Made by a program: the position numbers and the translations under genes. 64,000 nucleotides of DNA from an uncultured Bacteroides sp. (GTDB taxonomy: Bacteria; Bacteroidota; Bacteroidia; Bacteroidales; Bacteroidaceae), in the NCBI GenBank assembly GCA_900555635.1, contig USLU01000009.1, forward strand, positions 62,001 through 126,000, written 5' to 3'. Below are positions 46,053-54,848 of the stretch, piece after piece (the first letter of the stretch is position 1; each line of letters begins with the position of its first letter). The notes beneath the pieces are model-generated. The model searched no databases. It had not been told where the DNA came from and saw nothing but the letters and a program-made list of their open reading frames with translations.

Positions 46053-47585
46053 TTATTTCAATATCCACATCACCTTATTTACCTCATCATAGCCATCGAA
46101 CTGGTTATTTAAAGCTGTTTCCAGATTCTCTCTGTTATAGTTAGTTTCCGATGTTGGATAAAGCCATCTCATTGGAATAGCCGATGTATTCTCCATATTC
46201 AAATTAGTACTCGGGTTAATTGGAAATACCGGATATTTGTTTCTACGGTATTCAAAATAACTTTCTTCACTATCTTGCATGAAGTTGAACAAATAACGTT
46301 GCATCCAGATTTGCTTTAATTGCTCATCAGTAGTCGATTTAAAGGCAGCTGCACCAGTAAAATAGTTGTCGATATAAGCTTGATTAATCTCCATGCCATG
46401 TGCATACTCGCTACCTTTGGTTTCCATTTGCATTTTCAAAGCCCACTTCACTCCCGATTTATAATATTCTTCGGCACTACCGGTCGTAATCCAGCCACGA
46501 ATGCGAGCTTCGGCCAATAGGAATTCTTGTTCAGCGTATGACACCATCATTCTCGGTTCAGAAGTTGCATCTTTCAGATATCTGACATTCAAAAGAGAAT
46601 AATCACCTTTCAGATAATTAGTAGTCATCAGAGCATAATCCATAGATACATCCACTCCAACATAAGCATCCATATCAGATGCAGATTCACCATTAGCAAT
46701 TTTGATCGTTGCAGGTTCGGCAAAGTAAAACAGCCTGCGGTCATTCAAACTCTTAAGTTCATCTATCAGTAATGAACTGAGTACGGTGCGGCTTGTAAAC
46801 AAATCGTTTGTTCCCGACAGCGGATGCTTATTAATAGAGTTATAAATTAATCCTAGATATCCATCTGCTTCGGTTAATAAATTACCCGAATTGACAATCT
46901 CAGCAAAACGTTCTTTGAGTTTCAAGGAAGTGTCACTTTCTTTTTTACTCATACTCATAAGAATTCTCAAAGCGAAAGCGTTGGTTGCTTTTCTCCATTT
47001 AGCAGGATCACCGGCAAACGGAGTAGGGTCACCTTCAAAGTTTACTCCATTAGCGAAAAAAGCATCTGCCTCTTTCAGTTCGTCAAGTATTCCAAGCAAT
47101 ACATCCTTTTGAGTGTCATAGGTAGGACGATAATTACCTGTAGCACCTTTATTAGCTTGACTATAAGGAATGTCTCCCATTCGCATTGTCAATTTATAAA
47201 ACATATAAGCCCTGGAGAATTTGGCTATTCCTTTATAAGAATTTTCCATGGTTGTACCCGTAGCATACTCTACCATTTTCTCAATATTGGGTAGCAAGGT
47301 CATCTGATCGAAGCTGCTGTTTCCAAAACTATTATACTGTGAGTTCATCTGACTCTCATTGGCATAACCAAGATATTTTGAGAGACCGCCCTGCTCCAAA
47401 TAAGCCTTGGCATCTCTTCCATTAAACTTCATATTGCTCAACACAATATTGGTGCATAACATGGAGGCACTTGCCTTTGTAATAGAATCGGGATTGGTAT
47501 TTATATCGTCAAAATTGTTGCAAGCAGACAGACAAGCCAAACATACAATTCCTGTTGTATATACTATTCGATGTATAATTTTCAT
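46053..47585 (-). CDS. SusD/RagB-family nutrient-binding lipoprotein
   Basis: The 510-aa protein has a lipobox (CLSAC, Cys about 21) followed by NNFDDINTNPDSIT, typical of the SusD-like group with the N-terminal INTNP motif. It is helical with TPR-like repeats (YSQANKGATGNYRPTYDTQKDV, EQEFLLAEARIRG) and ends in the RxxYP-type WLYPTSETNYNRENLE. It caps the SusC channel and binds glycan at the surface. It lies 21 bp downstream of susC. Confidence 0.93.
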   Translation of the reverse strand: MKIIHRIVYTTGIVCLACLSACNNFDDINTNPDSITKASASMLCTNIVLSNMKFNGRDAKAYLEQGGLSKYLGYANESQMNSQYNSFGNSSFDQMTLLPNIEKMVEYATGTTMENSYKGIAKFSRAYMFYKLTMRMGDIPYSQANKGATGNYRPTYDTQKDVLLGILDELKEADAFFANGVNFEGDPTPFAGDPAKWRKATNAFALRILMSMSKKESDTSLKLKERFAEIVNSGNLLTEADGYLGLIYNSINKHPLSGTNDLFTSRTVLSSLLIDELKSLNDRRLFYFAEPATIKIANGESASDMDAYVGVDVSMDYALMTTNYLKGDYSLLNVRYLKDATSEPRMMVSYAEQEFLLAEARIRGWITTGSAEEYYKSGVKWALKMQMETKGSEYAHGMEINQAYIDNYFTGAAAFKSTTDEQLKQIWMQRYLFNFMQDSEESYFEYRRNKYPVFPINPSTNLNMENTSAIPMRWLYPTSETNYNRENLETALNNQFDGYDEVNKVMWILK

Positions 47586-47606
47586 ATGATTTTCTTATTT
47601 AACAAG

Positions 47607-50600
47607 TTAGAAACCTATTTTTACATTGAAACCAAGGTAACGCTGTGAAGGGTCGGAGAAGTTTTCAGTTCCCCCGTCGGGATCAGAGTATTTAAAATCT
47701 TTCGCCCAGAACAGCACATTCTGACCAATAGCGGAAACAGACAAAGTGTGAGCTTTAATCATTGAACAAATTGCCTTGGGAACATTGTAAGTCAATGAAA
47801 CTTCTCTCAATTTAAAGAATGTACCACTATAAATTTCGGCTCCTGAAGGCGCTCCACCCCATGCCGTACCTTTATGGTAAGCTTCCACATACGATTTATA
47901 AGTAGTGGCTATATCATTCGCAGCAAATACGCGGGTATCAGAACCAGGGACAATATTTCCATACGTATCATACTGAACTGAACCTGAAACAATCTTCACT
48001 CCTTTACCAATATAATTCTTACTGCCGGGAGTTTTCATATCCAAATAACGCTCCGGAGTCACAGAATTAGGATGATTACCTGAACGCCACATATACATTT
48101 CAGTAACCGACGTAATATTACCACCTACACGTCCGTCAAAAGATAAAGCCAATTGCCAGTTCTTGTACTTCAACGTAGTATTAAGACCCCATATCCAATC
48201 CGGTCCTTGATTACCATACTTTTCATCATATTTAGAATATTCGGGCAAACCGGAAGAGTTATGAATAATGTTTCCATCCGGATCTCTCAGATAGTCACGG
48301 TAAACAAATGCATCTGCTCTTTCGCCTACTTTCACCCATGGCTTGTCTGCCGAATAAACAGGATCTAGCTTAGTATAATAATCGGCATACTTCGACCAAT
48401 TGATTGATACATCCCAACGGATATCCTTTGTTTCAACCGGAGTACCATTAATTGTAAGTTCAATTCCCTTTCTTGTCACTTCTTCGCCTGTGTTCACAAA
48501 ATTGGAAGAATAACCTGAAGAAGGACTGATACTGGCATTCTTTATAAAGTCGAATGCTTTCTTGTTGTAATAAGCAAGGTCAAAAGACAGCCTGTTCTTA
48601 AATAAATTGATAGCAGTACCCACTTCATACGTACTTGTAGATTCGGGCAGAATATCGGTACCTCTGATTGTCGTAGGTAATACAGCCGAACTTAATGAAC
48701 CCCAAACACTACTATTTACGCTTAATACGGAATTGATGGCGTAGATATCGGCCGCTTTTTTGGAAGTCACCCATGAACCTCTGACTTTCCATAATGACAA
48801 CCAATCCATTTTCGGCAATAGTTCGGAAACTACAAAGCTACCCGAGAAAGAAGGGTAAAGGTAAGAACGGGTAGATTCGGGAAGTGTAGATACCCAGTCA
48901 TTACGAAGAGTCATTTCGGCAAAAGCCAAGCTACGCCATGACAATCCTAGACGACCATAAATACTATTAGTCTGCTTCTTATACATACGAGAAGCAACCG
49001 TAGCAGGATCTACCGAAGCCTTCAGTGAATAAAATCCGGGTACTGAAAGTCCACCTTTTGTAAAAGCTTCCAATCCTTCATCTTGTGTGTACATGATAGA
49101 GCCACCCACAAAACCATCTACAGCAAAATCTTTATAGCTATAGTTGGCAGAAGTGATAAAATCACCGTTAATACTATATCCACGACCTATGCCCGTGTTA
49201 TAAGAACCCTTTTGAGATTCTCCCCAAACTTCTGTTCCTCCTGAAATGATGGTAGAATTACCTCCACCCTGGAAAGAACCTTTTGAGATTCTGACATCCT
49301 GACGATTACTGTATGTATCATAACCCAGACGGACTAATGTATTCAACCATTTTGTAGGTTCGTATTTCAACTCGAATGAGCCGTTGAAGATATCCTTATT
49401 CAAGGAGTGCAGTCTTTCGTAACGGTCAAAATAAGGATTATTGTTTCCTGCCGTATAACTATTGTTTTGTATTTCATTGGGTATCAACCAATAATCTTTA
49501 TAATCTCTGATATCCCAGTCAGGAGAACCCCAGATCAACAAACTGTACATAGGGTCATAACCGGTATAACCATTAAATCCCAAGTTAGGCGATTCATTCT
49601 TATTGTAAGCAAGGTTTGTAGTAAACGAGAACTTATCAAACTTTATATCGCCACCCAAAGTATAAGTATACTTGTTATAAGTAGAATTGGGATACTGCCC
49701 TTTGTTATTGACCCAAGTAGCAGAAGCACGTACATTACCGTATTTGCCTTTCTGTGAAATGCTTACATTATTATTCAGGATATATCCTTGCTCGAGAAAA
49801 TTCTTAAAGTTATTCTTACCACGGGCAATGTAAGGCATTGGTTTCATAGTCTTTGATACCGGATCCCATTGAATAACTTCTTGCCCTTCGAGCGGAGCTC
49901 CCCAAGAACCATCCGCCGAACGTACATATTCCGAAGTACCATCCGGATTCTGCTTTAGTACACGTCCATAGGCAGATTGCAACTCGGGAATAGCCAAGTA
50001 ACCGGCAGAAAACATGGTTCCGCTATTTACAGAAACACTAATACCGTCTTTTTCGGCACCGCGCTTCGTGGTAACCATAATAGCACCACTCTGCCCGCGT
50101 GATCCATAAAGAGCCGAAGCGGTAGCACCTTTCAATACACTTAATGACTCGATATCGTCCGAAGCAATTTCACGCAAAGTCATATTGGCATAAGGAATAC
50201 CATCGATCACAAGCAAAGGTTGTTCGCCACGTACCAGAATTTGAGGACCTTCGCCAAACTCACTTGAATTCATTACATTCACACCGGAAATCTTACCCGT
50301 TAGAGAAGAACCTACATCGATACCTTTCACTATTTGCAGATGATCGCCTTTTACATTTTGTACAGCATAACCCAAAGCTTTTTCTTCACGCTTGATACCT
50401 AAAGCAGTTACTACGACTTCAGCCAATGCTTGTGCGTCTTCTCCCATTATTATCTGTAGGTTCTGTTTATTGCCGACTTTGACAGTCTGAGTAATATATC
50501 CAACAAAAGATACTTCAAGTTCAGCATTGCCCGGTATAACCATCGAGAAAGCACCGTTTACATCCGAGATAGTACCTGTGTTTGCATTCTTCACCCGGAT

Positions 50601-50987
50601 ACTTGCACCAATAACCGGCTCACCTAATTCGTCTACCACCGTACCTGTAATCTTCTTTTCAGGCTGAATACTTTTCAAAGCTTTCTTCAAGATTATTTGT
50701 TGTCCTACGATTTCGAATGCAATATCCTTTCCTTGAAAAGCTTGCTTCAAAATAGAACCAATATCTTTATTACCTCCCTTTAATGATAGAGTTTCGTTTA
50801 AAGAGATAGAGTTATCGAATACGAAAGAATAGTCTGATTGTTTTTCGATTTGTTGTATCAGACTTTTTAATGTTGTTTGTCCTACCGGAATATTTATATT
50901 GCCTGAGTTCTGAGCATTGGCTGTTGAATAGGATAACAGGCAGAACAAAATATATACACTACCTAATATTTGTCTAAGTTTTAACAT
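47607..50987 (-). CDS. SusC/RagA TonB-linked outer-membrane protein with STN domain
   Basis: The 1126-aa protein has a signal peptide (1-25), an STN (secretin/TonB N-terminal) domain (about 30-100), a carboxypeptidase-regulatory-like domain (KKITGTVVDELGEPVIGASI, 111-195), a TonB plug with LLVIDGIPYANMTLREI, and a 22-strand barrel ending LGFNVKIGF. The STN domain is the usual interface to a FecR anti-sigma, so substrate binding can signal to the sigma factor. It pairs with the downstream SusD. Confidence 0.96.
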   Translation of the reverse strand: MLKLRQILGSVYILFCLLSYSTANAQNSGNINIPVGQTTLKSLIQQIEKQSDYSFVFDNSISLNETLSLKGGNKDIGSILKQAFQGKDIAFEIVGQQIILKKALKSIQPEKKITGTVVDELGEPVIGASIRVKNANTGTISDVNGAFSMVIPGNAELEVSFVGYITQTVKVGNKQNLQIIMGEDAQALAEVVVTALGIKREEKALGYAVQNVKGDHLQIVKGIDVGSSLTGKISGVNVMNSSEFGEGPQILVRGEQPLLVIDGIPYANMTLREIASDDIESLSVLKGATASALYGSRGQSGAIMVTTKRGAEKDGISVSVNSGTMFSAGYLAIPELQSAYGRVLKQNPDGTSEYVRSADGSWGAPLEGQEVIQWDPVSKTMKPMPYIARGKNNFKNFLEQGYILNNNVSISQKGKYGNVRASATWVNNKGQYPNSTYNKYTYTLGGDIKFDKFSFTTNLAYNKNESPNLGFNGYTGYDPMYSLLIWGSPDWDIRDYKDYWLIPNEIQNNSYTAGNNNPYFDRYERLHSLNKDIFNGSFELKYEPTKWLNTLVRLGYDTYSNRQDVRISKGSFQGGGNSTIISGGTEVWGESQKGSYNTGIGRGYSINGDFITSANYSYKDFAVDGFVGGSIMYTQDEGLEAFTKGGLSVPGFYSLKASVDPATVASRMYKKQTNSIYGRLGLSWRSLAFAEMTLRNDWVSTLPESTRSYLYPSFSGSFVVSELLPKMDWLSLWKVRGSWVTSKKAADIYAINSVLSVNSSVWGSLSSAVLPTTIRGTDILPESTSTYEVGTAINLFKNRLSFDLAYYNKKAFDFIKNASISPSSGYSSNFVNTGEEVTRKGIELTINGTPVETKDIRWDVSINWSKYADYYTKLDPVYSADKPWVKVGERADAFVYRDYLRDPDGNIIHNSSGLPEYSKYDEKYGNQGPDWIWGLNTTLKYKNWQLALSFDGRVGGNITSVTEMYMWRSGNHPNSVTPERYLDMKTPGSKNYIGKGVKIVSGSVQYDTYGNIVPGSDTRVFAANDIATTYKSYVEAYHKGTAWGGAPSGAEIYSGTFFKLREVSLTYNVPKAICSMIKAHTLSVSAIGQNVLFWAKDFKYSDPDGGTENFSDPSQRYLGFNVKIGF

Positions 50988-51149
50988 TGTAAACTCATTT
51001 AAGGTTAAATAAAAAATTAATTATTACCTTTGTCTGCAAATGCAAGACTTCCCTGTACTATCCGCTGGGCGAATAATATCTATGTGTGGGATTTTGTGTT
51101 GAATGGGCGTAGGAGATGGCCGTCTTCTACGTCCGCTTTTTACAGTTGC

Positions 51150-52130
51150 CTATCTACATGTAATGGTTACCTCCTCTCCGTTTATAGAATAATCAATAGG
51201 TGTAATACGGTTAATAATCTCAAGCATTTCTTTAAGGGATTCCGTTTTTACAGTCATCCAATAGTGTTTGGTAGTATTGATATTGTTTACAACAATCTTT
51301 ACCCCATACCAACGTTCCATCTTTTTGACCATATCGGCAAGTTCTTCACCATCAATTTTCAGTTTGCCCAAACGCCAGATAGCTTCATCTTCGGCATTAC
51401 AAGCAGTCAGATTACATTTGTCTTTATCATATAGGGGAATAATCGCCTTTTGATTCGGTTTCATATTCGCCAAAACTTTATTGGAAGAAGTAGAAAGAAT
51501 ACTGACGCTTCCGGTCAACAGAGTAACAGCTATTTCAGAGTTATCTTTGTAAGCATTCACATCGAAAGAAGTACCGTGAACTACTACTTTAATATTTCCA
51601 ACTGCTACATCAAATGGGTGATCCTTATCTTTGATTACATCAAAAAAAGCTTGACCTTCTAACTTTACAGAGCGGTTGGTACGACTATAATCAGTAGAAT
51701 AAGTAAGTACTGAACCTGAATTGAGAGAAACATTCGTACCATCAGGCAAGCAAACTTCTGCTTTCTGACCCAAAGGAGCTTTGAAACTAACCAATTTACC
51801 GGCTTCATTTCCTGAAAAGAACATGGGCAATGAAACACCGATTAGTAAAGCAACAGTTGCAGCAATAGAAATGGTGCGATAGAATATAGTACGCGAATAC
51901 ATCTTAACCGGTTGCATCTGATTAATGCTACTCATAATCTTGTTCCATACTTTTTCTTTGTCGGGAGAAAGATATTGAACTTCCGAATGAGCCAGATTCC
52001 AACTTTCTACAAGTTCTTGAAATTCTCTCTCATTATTTTCATCAGCATTCCGCCAAGCTTCCAATTCAAGCTTTTCCTCAATGGTGGCTTCACCGGATAA
52101 GTATTTTGATATTAATGTGTTTATTTCCAT
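51150..52130 (-). CDS. FecR-family anti-sigma factor
   Basis: The 326-aa protein has a cytoplasmic N-terminal sigma-binding region with LSGEATIEEKLELEAWR, one transmembrane helix (about 83-105), and a periplasmic FecR domain (APLGQKAEVCLPDGTNVSLNSGS and HGTSFDVNAYKD) ending in a DUF4974-like C-terminal domain (GVKIVVNNINTTKHYWMTV). It transmits the signal from the STN domain of SusC to the ECF sigma. Normally the sigma gene abuts fecR; here the nearest one is about 6 kb away at 44487. Confidence 0.93.
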   Translation of the reverse strand: MEINTLISKYLSGEATIEEKLELEAWRNADENNEREFQELVESWNLAHSEVQYLSPDKEKVWNKIMSSINQMQPVKMYSRTIFYRTISIAATVALLIGVSLPMFFSGNEAGKLVSFKAPLGQKAEVCLPDGTNVSLNSGSVLTYSTDYSRTNRSVKLEGQAFFDVIKDKDHPFDVAVGNIKVVVHGTSFDVNAYKDNSEIAVTLLTGSVSILSTSSNKVLANMKPNQKAIIPLYDKDKCNLTACNAEDEAIWRLGKLKIDGEELADMVKKMERWYGVKIVVNNINTTKHYWMTVKTESLKEMLEIINRITPIDYSINGEEVTITCR

Positions 52131-52204
52131 AGTATGCTCATTTATTAAATAGACACCTATGAAAATAAATACCCCTAAAAGTTTTTTCTCTTTTTTGTTG
52201 CTAT

Positions 52205-52304
52205 TGTTCGTTTATGTGCGGACACTTGTTCGAAAGCGGACATAGCCCCATTTCTAATTAACATTGATAATCAATCGATTACCACTTTGGCACGCGAATT
52301 GACT
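52205..52304 (+). promoter_or_regulatory. Sigma-54 promoter with enhancer dyads (second DUF3836 gene)
   Basis: TGGCACGCGAATTGAC at 52288-52303 is identical to the element at 15407. The GCGGACA-N2-TGTTCG site (52218-52232) is exactly 70 bp upstream of it, as in the other promoter, with flanking half-sites TGTTCG (52205-52210) and GCGGACA (52237-52243). Downstream bases GCGAAGGCG are also shared. Confidence 0.8.
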
Positions 52305-52378
52305 ATATATAGGCGAAGGCGGTTCTCAAAAACACCTCCTTAGAAACAGAAGTAATAACAATAAAAAAAATAACGATT

Positions 52379-52804
52379 ATGAAAACGAATTTAATCTCCA
52401 AAGCAGTTGTAATGTTAGCAGTAGTAATGGCAAGTGTAATGAACTTCTCTGCAAGTGCAGTTAATCCTACTCAGTATGTAACCAACGACGAGATGACCGG
52501 CGAGTTGATGACTGCCAAGAACATCTTCCGCAATGAAGACGGTCACCTGTTCCGCCACCTGCGCTACACTTACACTTATGATAACGAAAACCGCGTGACC
52601 AGCAAAGAAGCTTCCAAGTGGAACAGTGAAAAAGAAGCATGGATTCCTTATTTCAAACTCGATGTGGAATACGCCGACAATGAAGTCGAACTAAACTACG
52701 CTTGCTGGAACAGCAAGAGCAATGCCTACGATAGCAATGTACAGAAGACCGTTTACGAATTGAACGACAGCAACGTCAACAGGATGCTTGCAAGCACAAA
52801 ATAG
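52379..52804 (+). CDS. DUF3836 secreted protein (paralogue of the 15.5-kb gene)
   Basis: The 141-aa protein has a signal peptide (residues 1-27, ending FSASA). Its DUF3836 pattern closely matches the 15536 gene: TAKNIFRNEDGHLFRHLRY, KEASKWNSEKEAWIPYF, NYACWNSKSNAYDSNV and KTVYELND. It is shorter at the C-terminus, lacking the final segment. It is divergent from fecR, uses a sigma-54-type promoter and ends at a strong hairpin. Function is unknown. Confidence 0.85.
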   Translation: MKTNLISKAVVMLAVVMASVMNFSASAVNPTQYVTNDEMTGELMTAKNIFRNEDGHLFRHLRYTYTYDNENRVTSKEASKWNSEKEAWIPYFKLDVEYADNEVELNYACWNSKSNAYDSNVQKTVYELNDSNVNRMLASTK

Positions 52805-52824
52805 GTAAAAGGATAATCAAGAGA

Positions 52825-52860
52825 AGCCGACTACTTGGGGTCAGATACAAGTAGCCGGCT
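52825..52860 (+). terminator. Hairpin terminator after DUF3836 (52379)
   Basis: AGCCGACTACTTG (52825-52837) pairs with CAAGTAGCCGGCT (52848-52860), one mismatch, followed by TTTCTC. Confidence 0.75.
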
Positions 52861-52874
52861 TTCTCTATCCCATT

Positions 52875-52984
52875 TATCAGACACTGGTGTTTCTCTTGTC
52901 AGACACTGGCGTGTATCACGATAGACACCAGTCTTTGTCACGATACACACAAGTGTCTGACAAGAGAAACGCCAGTGTCTGACA
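52875..52984. repeat. Long inverted repeat with internal AGACACTGG copies
   Basis: A 33-nt left arm (52875-52907) and right arm (52952-52984) are complementary at 31 of 33 positions. Each arm contains two copies of TCAGACACT/AGTGTCTGA. The 44-nt centre holds further GTGTATC/GATACAC pairing and a CACGATAnAC direct repeat. It lies between the terminator of the 52379 gene and the promoter of the 53155 gene. Confidence 0.85.
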
Positions 52985-53022
52985 AAAGCACCTTTTTTAC
53001 CATCCGAACACTACCCTTACAC

Positions 53023-53081
53023 CGTTAACCTAACGTTAACGTAGCGATAACCTAAAAGATTTTTGCCTCCCCCTATCTTTG
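53023..53081 (+). promoter_or_regulatory. Promoter with three 11-bp direct repeats (third DUF3836 gene)
   Basis: CGTTAACctaa, CGTTAACgtag and CGATAACctaa start at 53023, 53034 and 53045, exactly one helical turn apart. The -7 box TATCTTTG is at 53074-53081, and the repeats occupy the -33 region. The same arrangement recurs at 58835, with the third repeat again 29 bp before the -7 box. Confidence 0.8.
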
Positions 53082-53154
53082 CAATGTCGAAAGGGAACAA
53101 CTCACCGGAAGACAAGAGAATAAACGAAACGTATAACTTAAAAAATAAACAATT

Positions 53155-53640
53155 ATGAAGACTTTAGTATTATCAGTAATCATCGCAATGACATCCGTAG
53201 TAAACGCAGTAAGTGGTAACCGTGTAAACAACTTTGCCTACAACACCGAAACAAACGGAGGACGTACAGAAACTCAAACCGTATACAAGGTAGAGAATAA
53301 CAAGTATCTGCACAACCACGTGAAGTACAACTACATCTACAACAATGACGGACGTATCCAGCAAAAAGAAGTATTGAAATGGAACGAAGAGACTAAGAGC
53401 TTTGAAAAACACCACAGTCTGAACTTCTTCTACACAGACGATGTAACCATTGAATATGCTGCCTGGAACGAAAAGGACAATGCTTACTCCGATATCAAAG
53501 AAAAGGCTGTTTACCAGACCAATGACAACACGCTGCGCTACCTAAGCTACGAATGGAGCCCAAAAGAAAACAACTGGAATCTGAAAGAAGAGCACAACAC
53601 CACATTCTGGAATGATGATGCTCTGCTGGCAAACAAATAA
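53155..53640 (+). CDS. DUF3836-like secreted protein
   Basis: The 161-aa protein has a signal peptide (residues 1-19) and DUF3836 strand motifs: HVKYNYIYNNDGRIQQKE, KWNEETKSFEKHHSLNFFY, EYAAWNEKDNAYS and KAVYQTND, then an extra strand pair LSYEWSPKENNWNLK. It is more divergent than the other two copies and uses a different promoter with 11-bp repeats instead of a sigma-54 box. Function is unknown; the separate control suggests specialisation. Confidence 0.82.
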   Translation: MKTLVLSVIIAMTSVVNAVSGNRVNNFAYNTETNGGRTETQTVYKVENNKYLHNHVKYNYIYNNDGRIQQKEVLKWNEETKSFEKHHSLNFFYTDDVTIEYAAWNEKDNAYSDIKEKAVYQTNDNTLRYLSYEWSPKENNWNLKEEHNTTFWNDDALLANK

Positions 53641-53681
53641 AAAACTACTCTAACAGCAATCTCTCTTATAATGAAACGAAA

Positions 53682-53717
53682 TGCGGCTGCCGACAGTATA
53701 TCTGCCCGGCAGCCGCA
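53682..53717. terminator. Bidirectional terminator between DUF3836 and the protease gene
   Basis: TGCGGCTGCCG (53682-53692) pairs perfectly with CGGCAGCCGCA (53707-53717) between convergent genes. Confidence 0.85.
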
Positions 53718-53738
53718 CTCCATTTATAGATCTTAAAG

Positions 53739-54821
53739 TTACTCTTCTTCCTGCTTGGAATATTCCGAGAACTCGCAACCGAACTCTTCCACCATCCGGT
53801 TATCCATCTCATCGGCACGTAGGGCAAGATTTACCAGGTTCTTGCAAATCTCATCTTCCGATGCCTCCGTAAGGTCGGACAAGTGAATGCGGTAAGCCAT
53901 ATAAATCTGGCGTCCCTCAATACCCAGTTTATAAGGAGAGAAGTCTTCACTGAGTATATAATCCAACACACGCTCCACGTCTTTCTTAGGCAACAGGTTG
54001 ATAGGAGAAACGGCAAACAGATAGGCGTTTTCATACACAAAAATACGTATCTCTGAACTTCCTTTGTGGAATGTCCAGGAATCATACCCATCTCTCGCAA
54101 GTACCGGATTAACGCCCATTTCTGTTATGGCACGCTCACAGAACACACTTAACGGTGACTGCTCACGCTCTGCAAAGACACCCTCGGGCAACTTCTCACC
54201 GCAAGAAGGGCAGAACTCTTCTTCGTCCGCTATCAACTCATCGCAACTGTCACACTGTACTTGGAAAGCATCCCGGTCAATCGCATCTACTGATTCCAAC
54301 AATTTACGCAGGGTCTCAACACGTACACCGAATCCCATATTATCTGCATTGCTGAACTTGCTTACCGTAACACCTACCACTTCGTTATTCTCATTGAAGA
54401 TAGGTCCTCCCGAGTTACCAGGATTCACGGCAGCATCGGTCTGAATGTAATATTTGCCTTCCATCAACTGCTTGGGAGAAGATACGGAACCTTCCGTCAC
54501 TGTGAAGGGCATGCCGTAAGGATAGCCCGCCACACATACCTTTCCACCAATGCCGAGCGAATCGTCTGCGGCAAGGTTCAGTTCGGGAAGTGAAGAGAAG
54601 TCACCATCCGCTGCCAGCAAGGCAATGTCCAAGGAAGGATTCACAAGTACGACTTTAGCAAGATAAGGATTTCGGTCGTTATCGTGGATAGCAACAGAGT
54701 GGAAACCATTGACTACATGATAGTTCGTTACAAAAAGATTATATGCTTTCAGGTAAAAGCAACTACCGGAACCTCCGGCATGTGTCACTTTATATACCAG
54801 TTTATAAATATTCTGATCCAT
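53739..54821 (-). CDS. Cytosolic trypsin-like serine protease with zinc ribbon
   Basis: The 360-aa protein has no signal peptide or membrane helix. The N-terminal trypsin-like fold carries His35 (VTNYHVV), Asp65 (SLDIALL) and Ser137 (NPGNSGGP). A four-Cys zinc ribbon follows (Cys190, Cys193, Cys204, Cys207; CDSC and CPSCGEK), then a C-terminal domain of about 140 residues I do not recognise. HtrA-like proteases are usually periplasmic, so this cytosolic form with a zinc ribbon is unusual. It is the last gene of the lemA operon. Confidence 0.85.
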   Translation of the reverse strand: MDQNIYKLVYKVTHAGGSGSCFYLKAYNLFVTNYHVVNGFHSVAIHDNDRNPYLAKVVLVNPSLDIALLAADGDFSSLPELNLAADDSLGIGGKVCVAGYPYGMPFTVTEGSVSSPKQLMEGKYYIQTDAAVNPGNSGGPIFNENNEVVGVTVSKFSNADNMGFGVRVETLRKLLESVDAIDRDAFQVQCDSCDELIADEEEFCPSCGEKLPEGVFAEREQSPLSVFCERAITEMGVNPVLARDGYDSWTFHKGSSEIRIFVYENAYLFAVSPINLLPKKDVERVLDYILSEDFSPYKLGIEGRQIYMAYRIHLSDLTEASEDEICKNLVNLALRADEMDNRMVEEFGCEFSEYSKQEEE

Positions 54822-54848
54822 AATTAATGTGTTTTTGTTCTGATTAAG

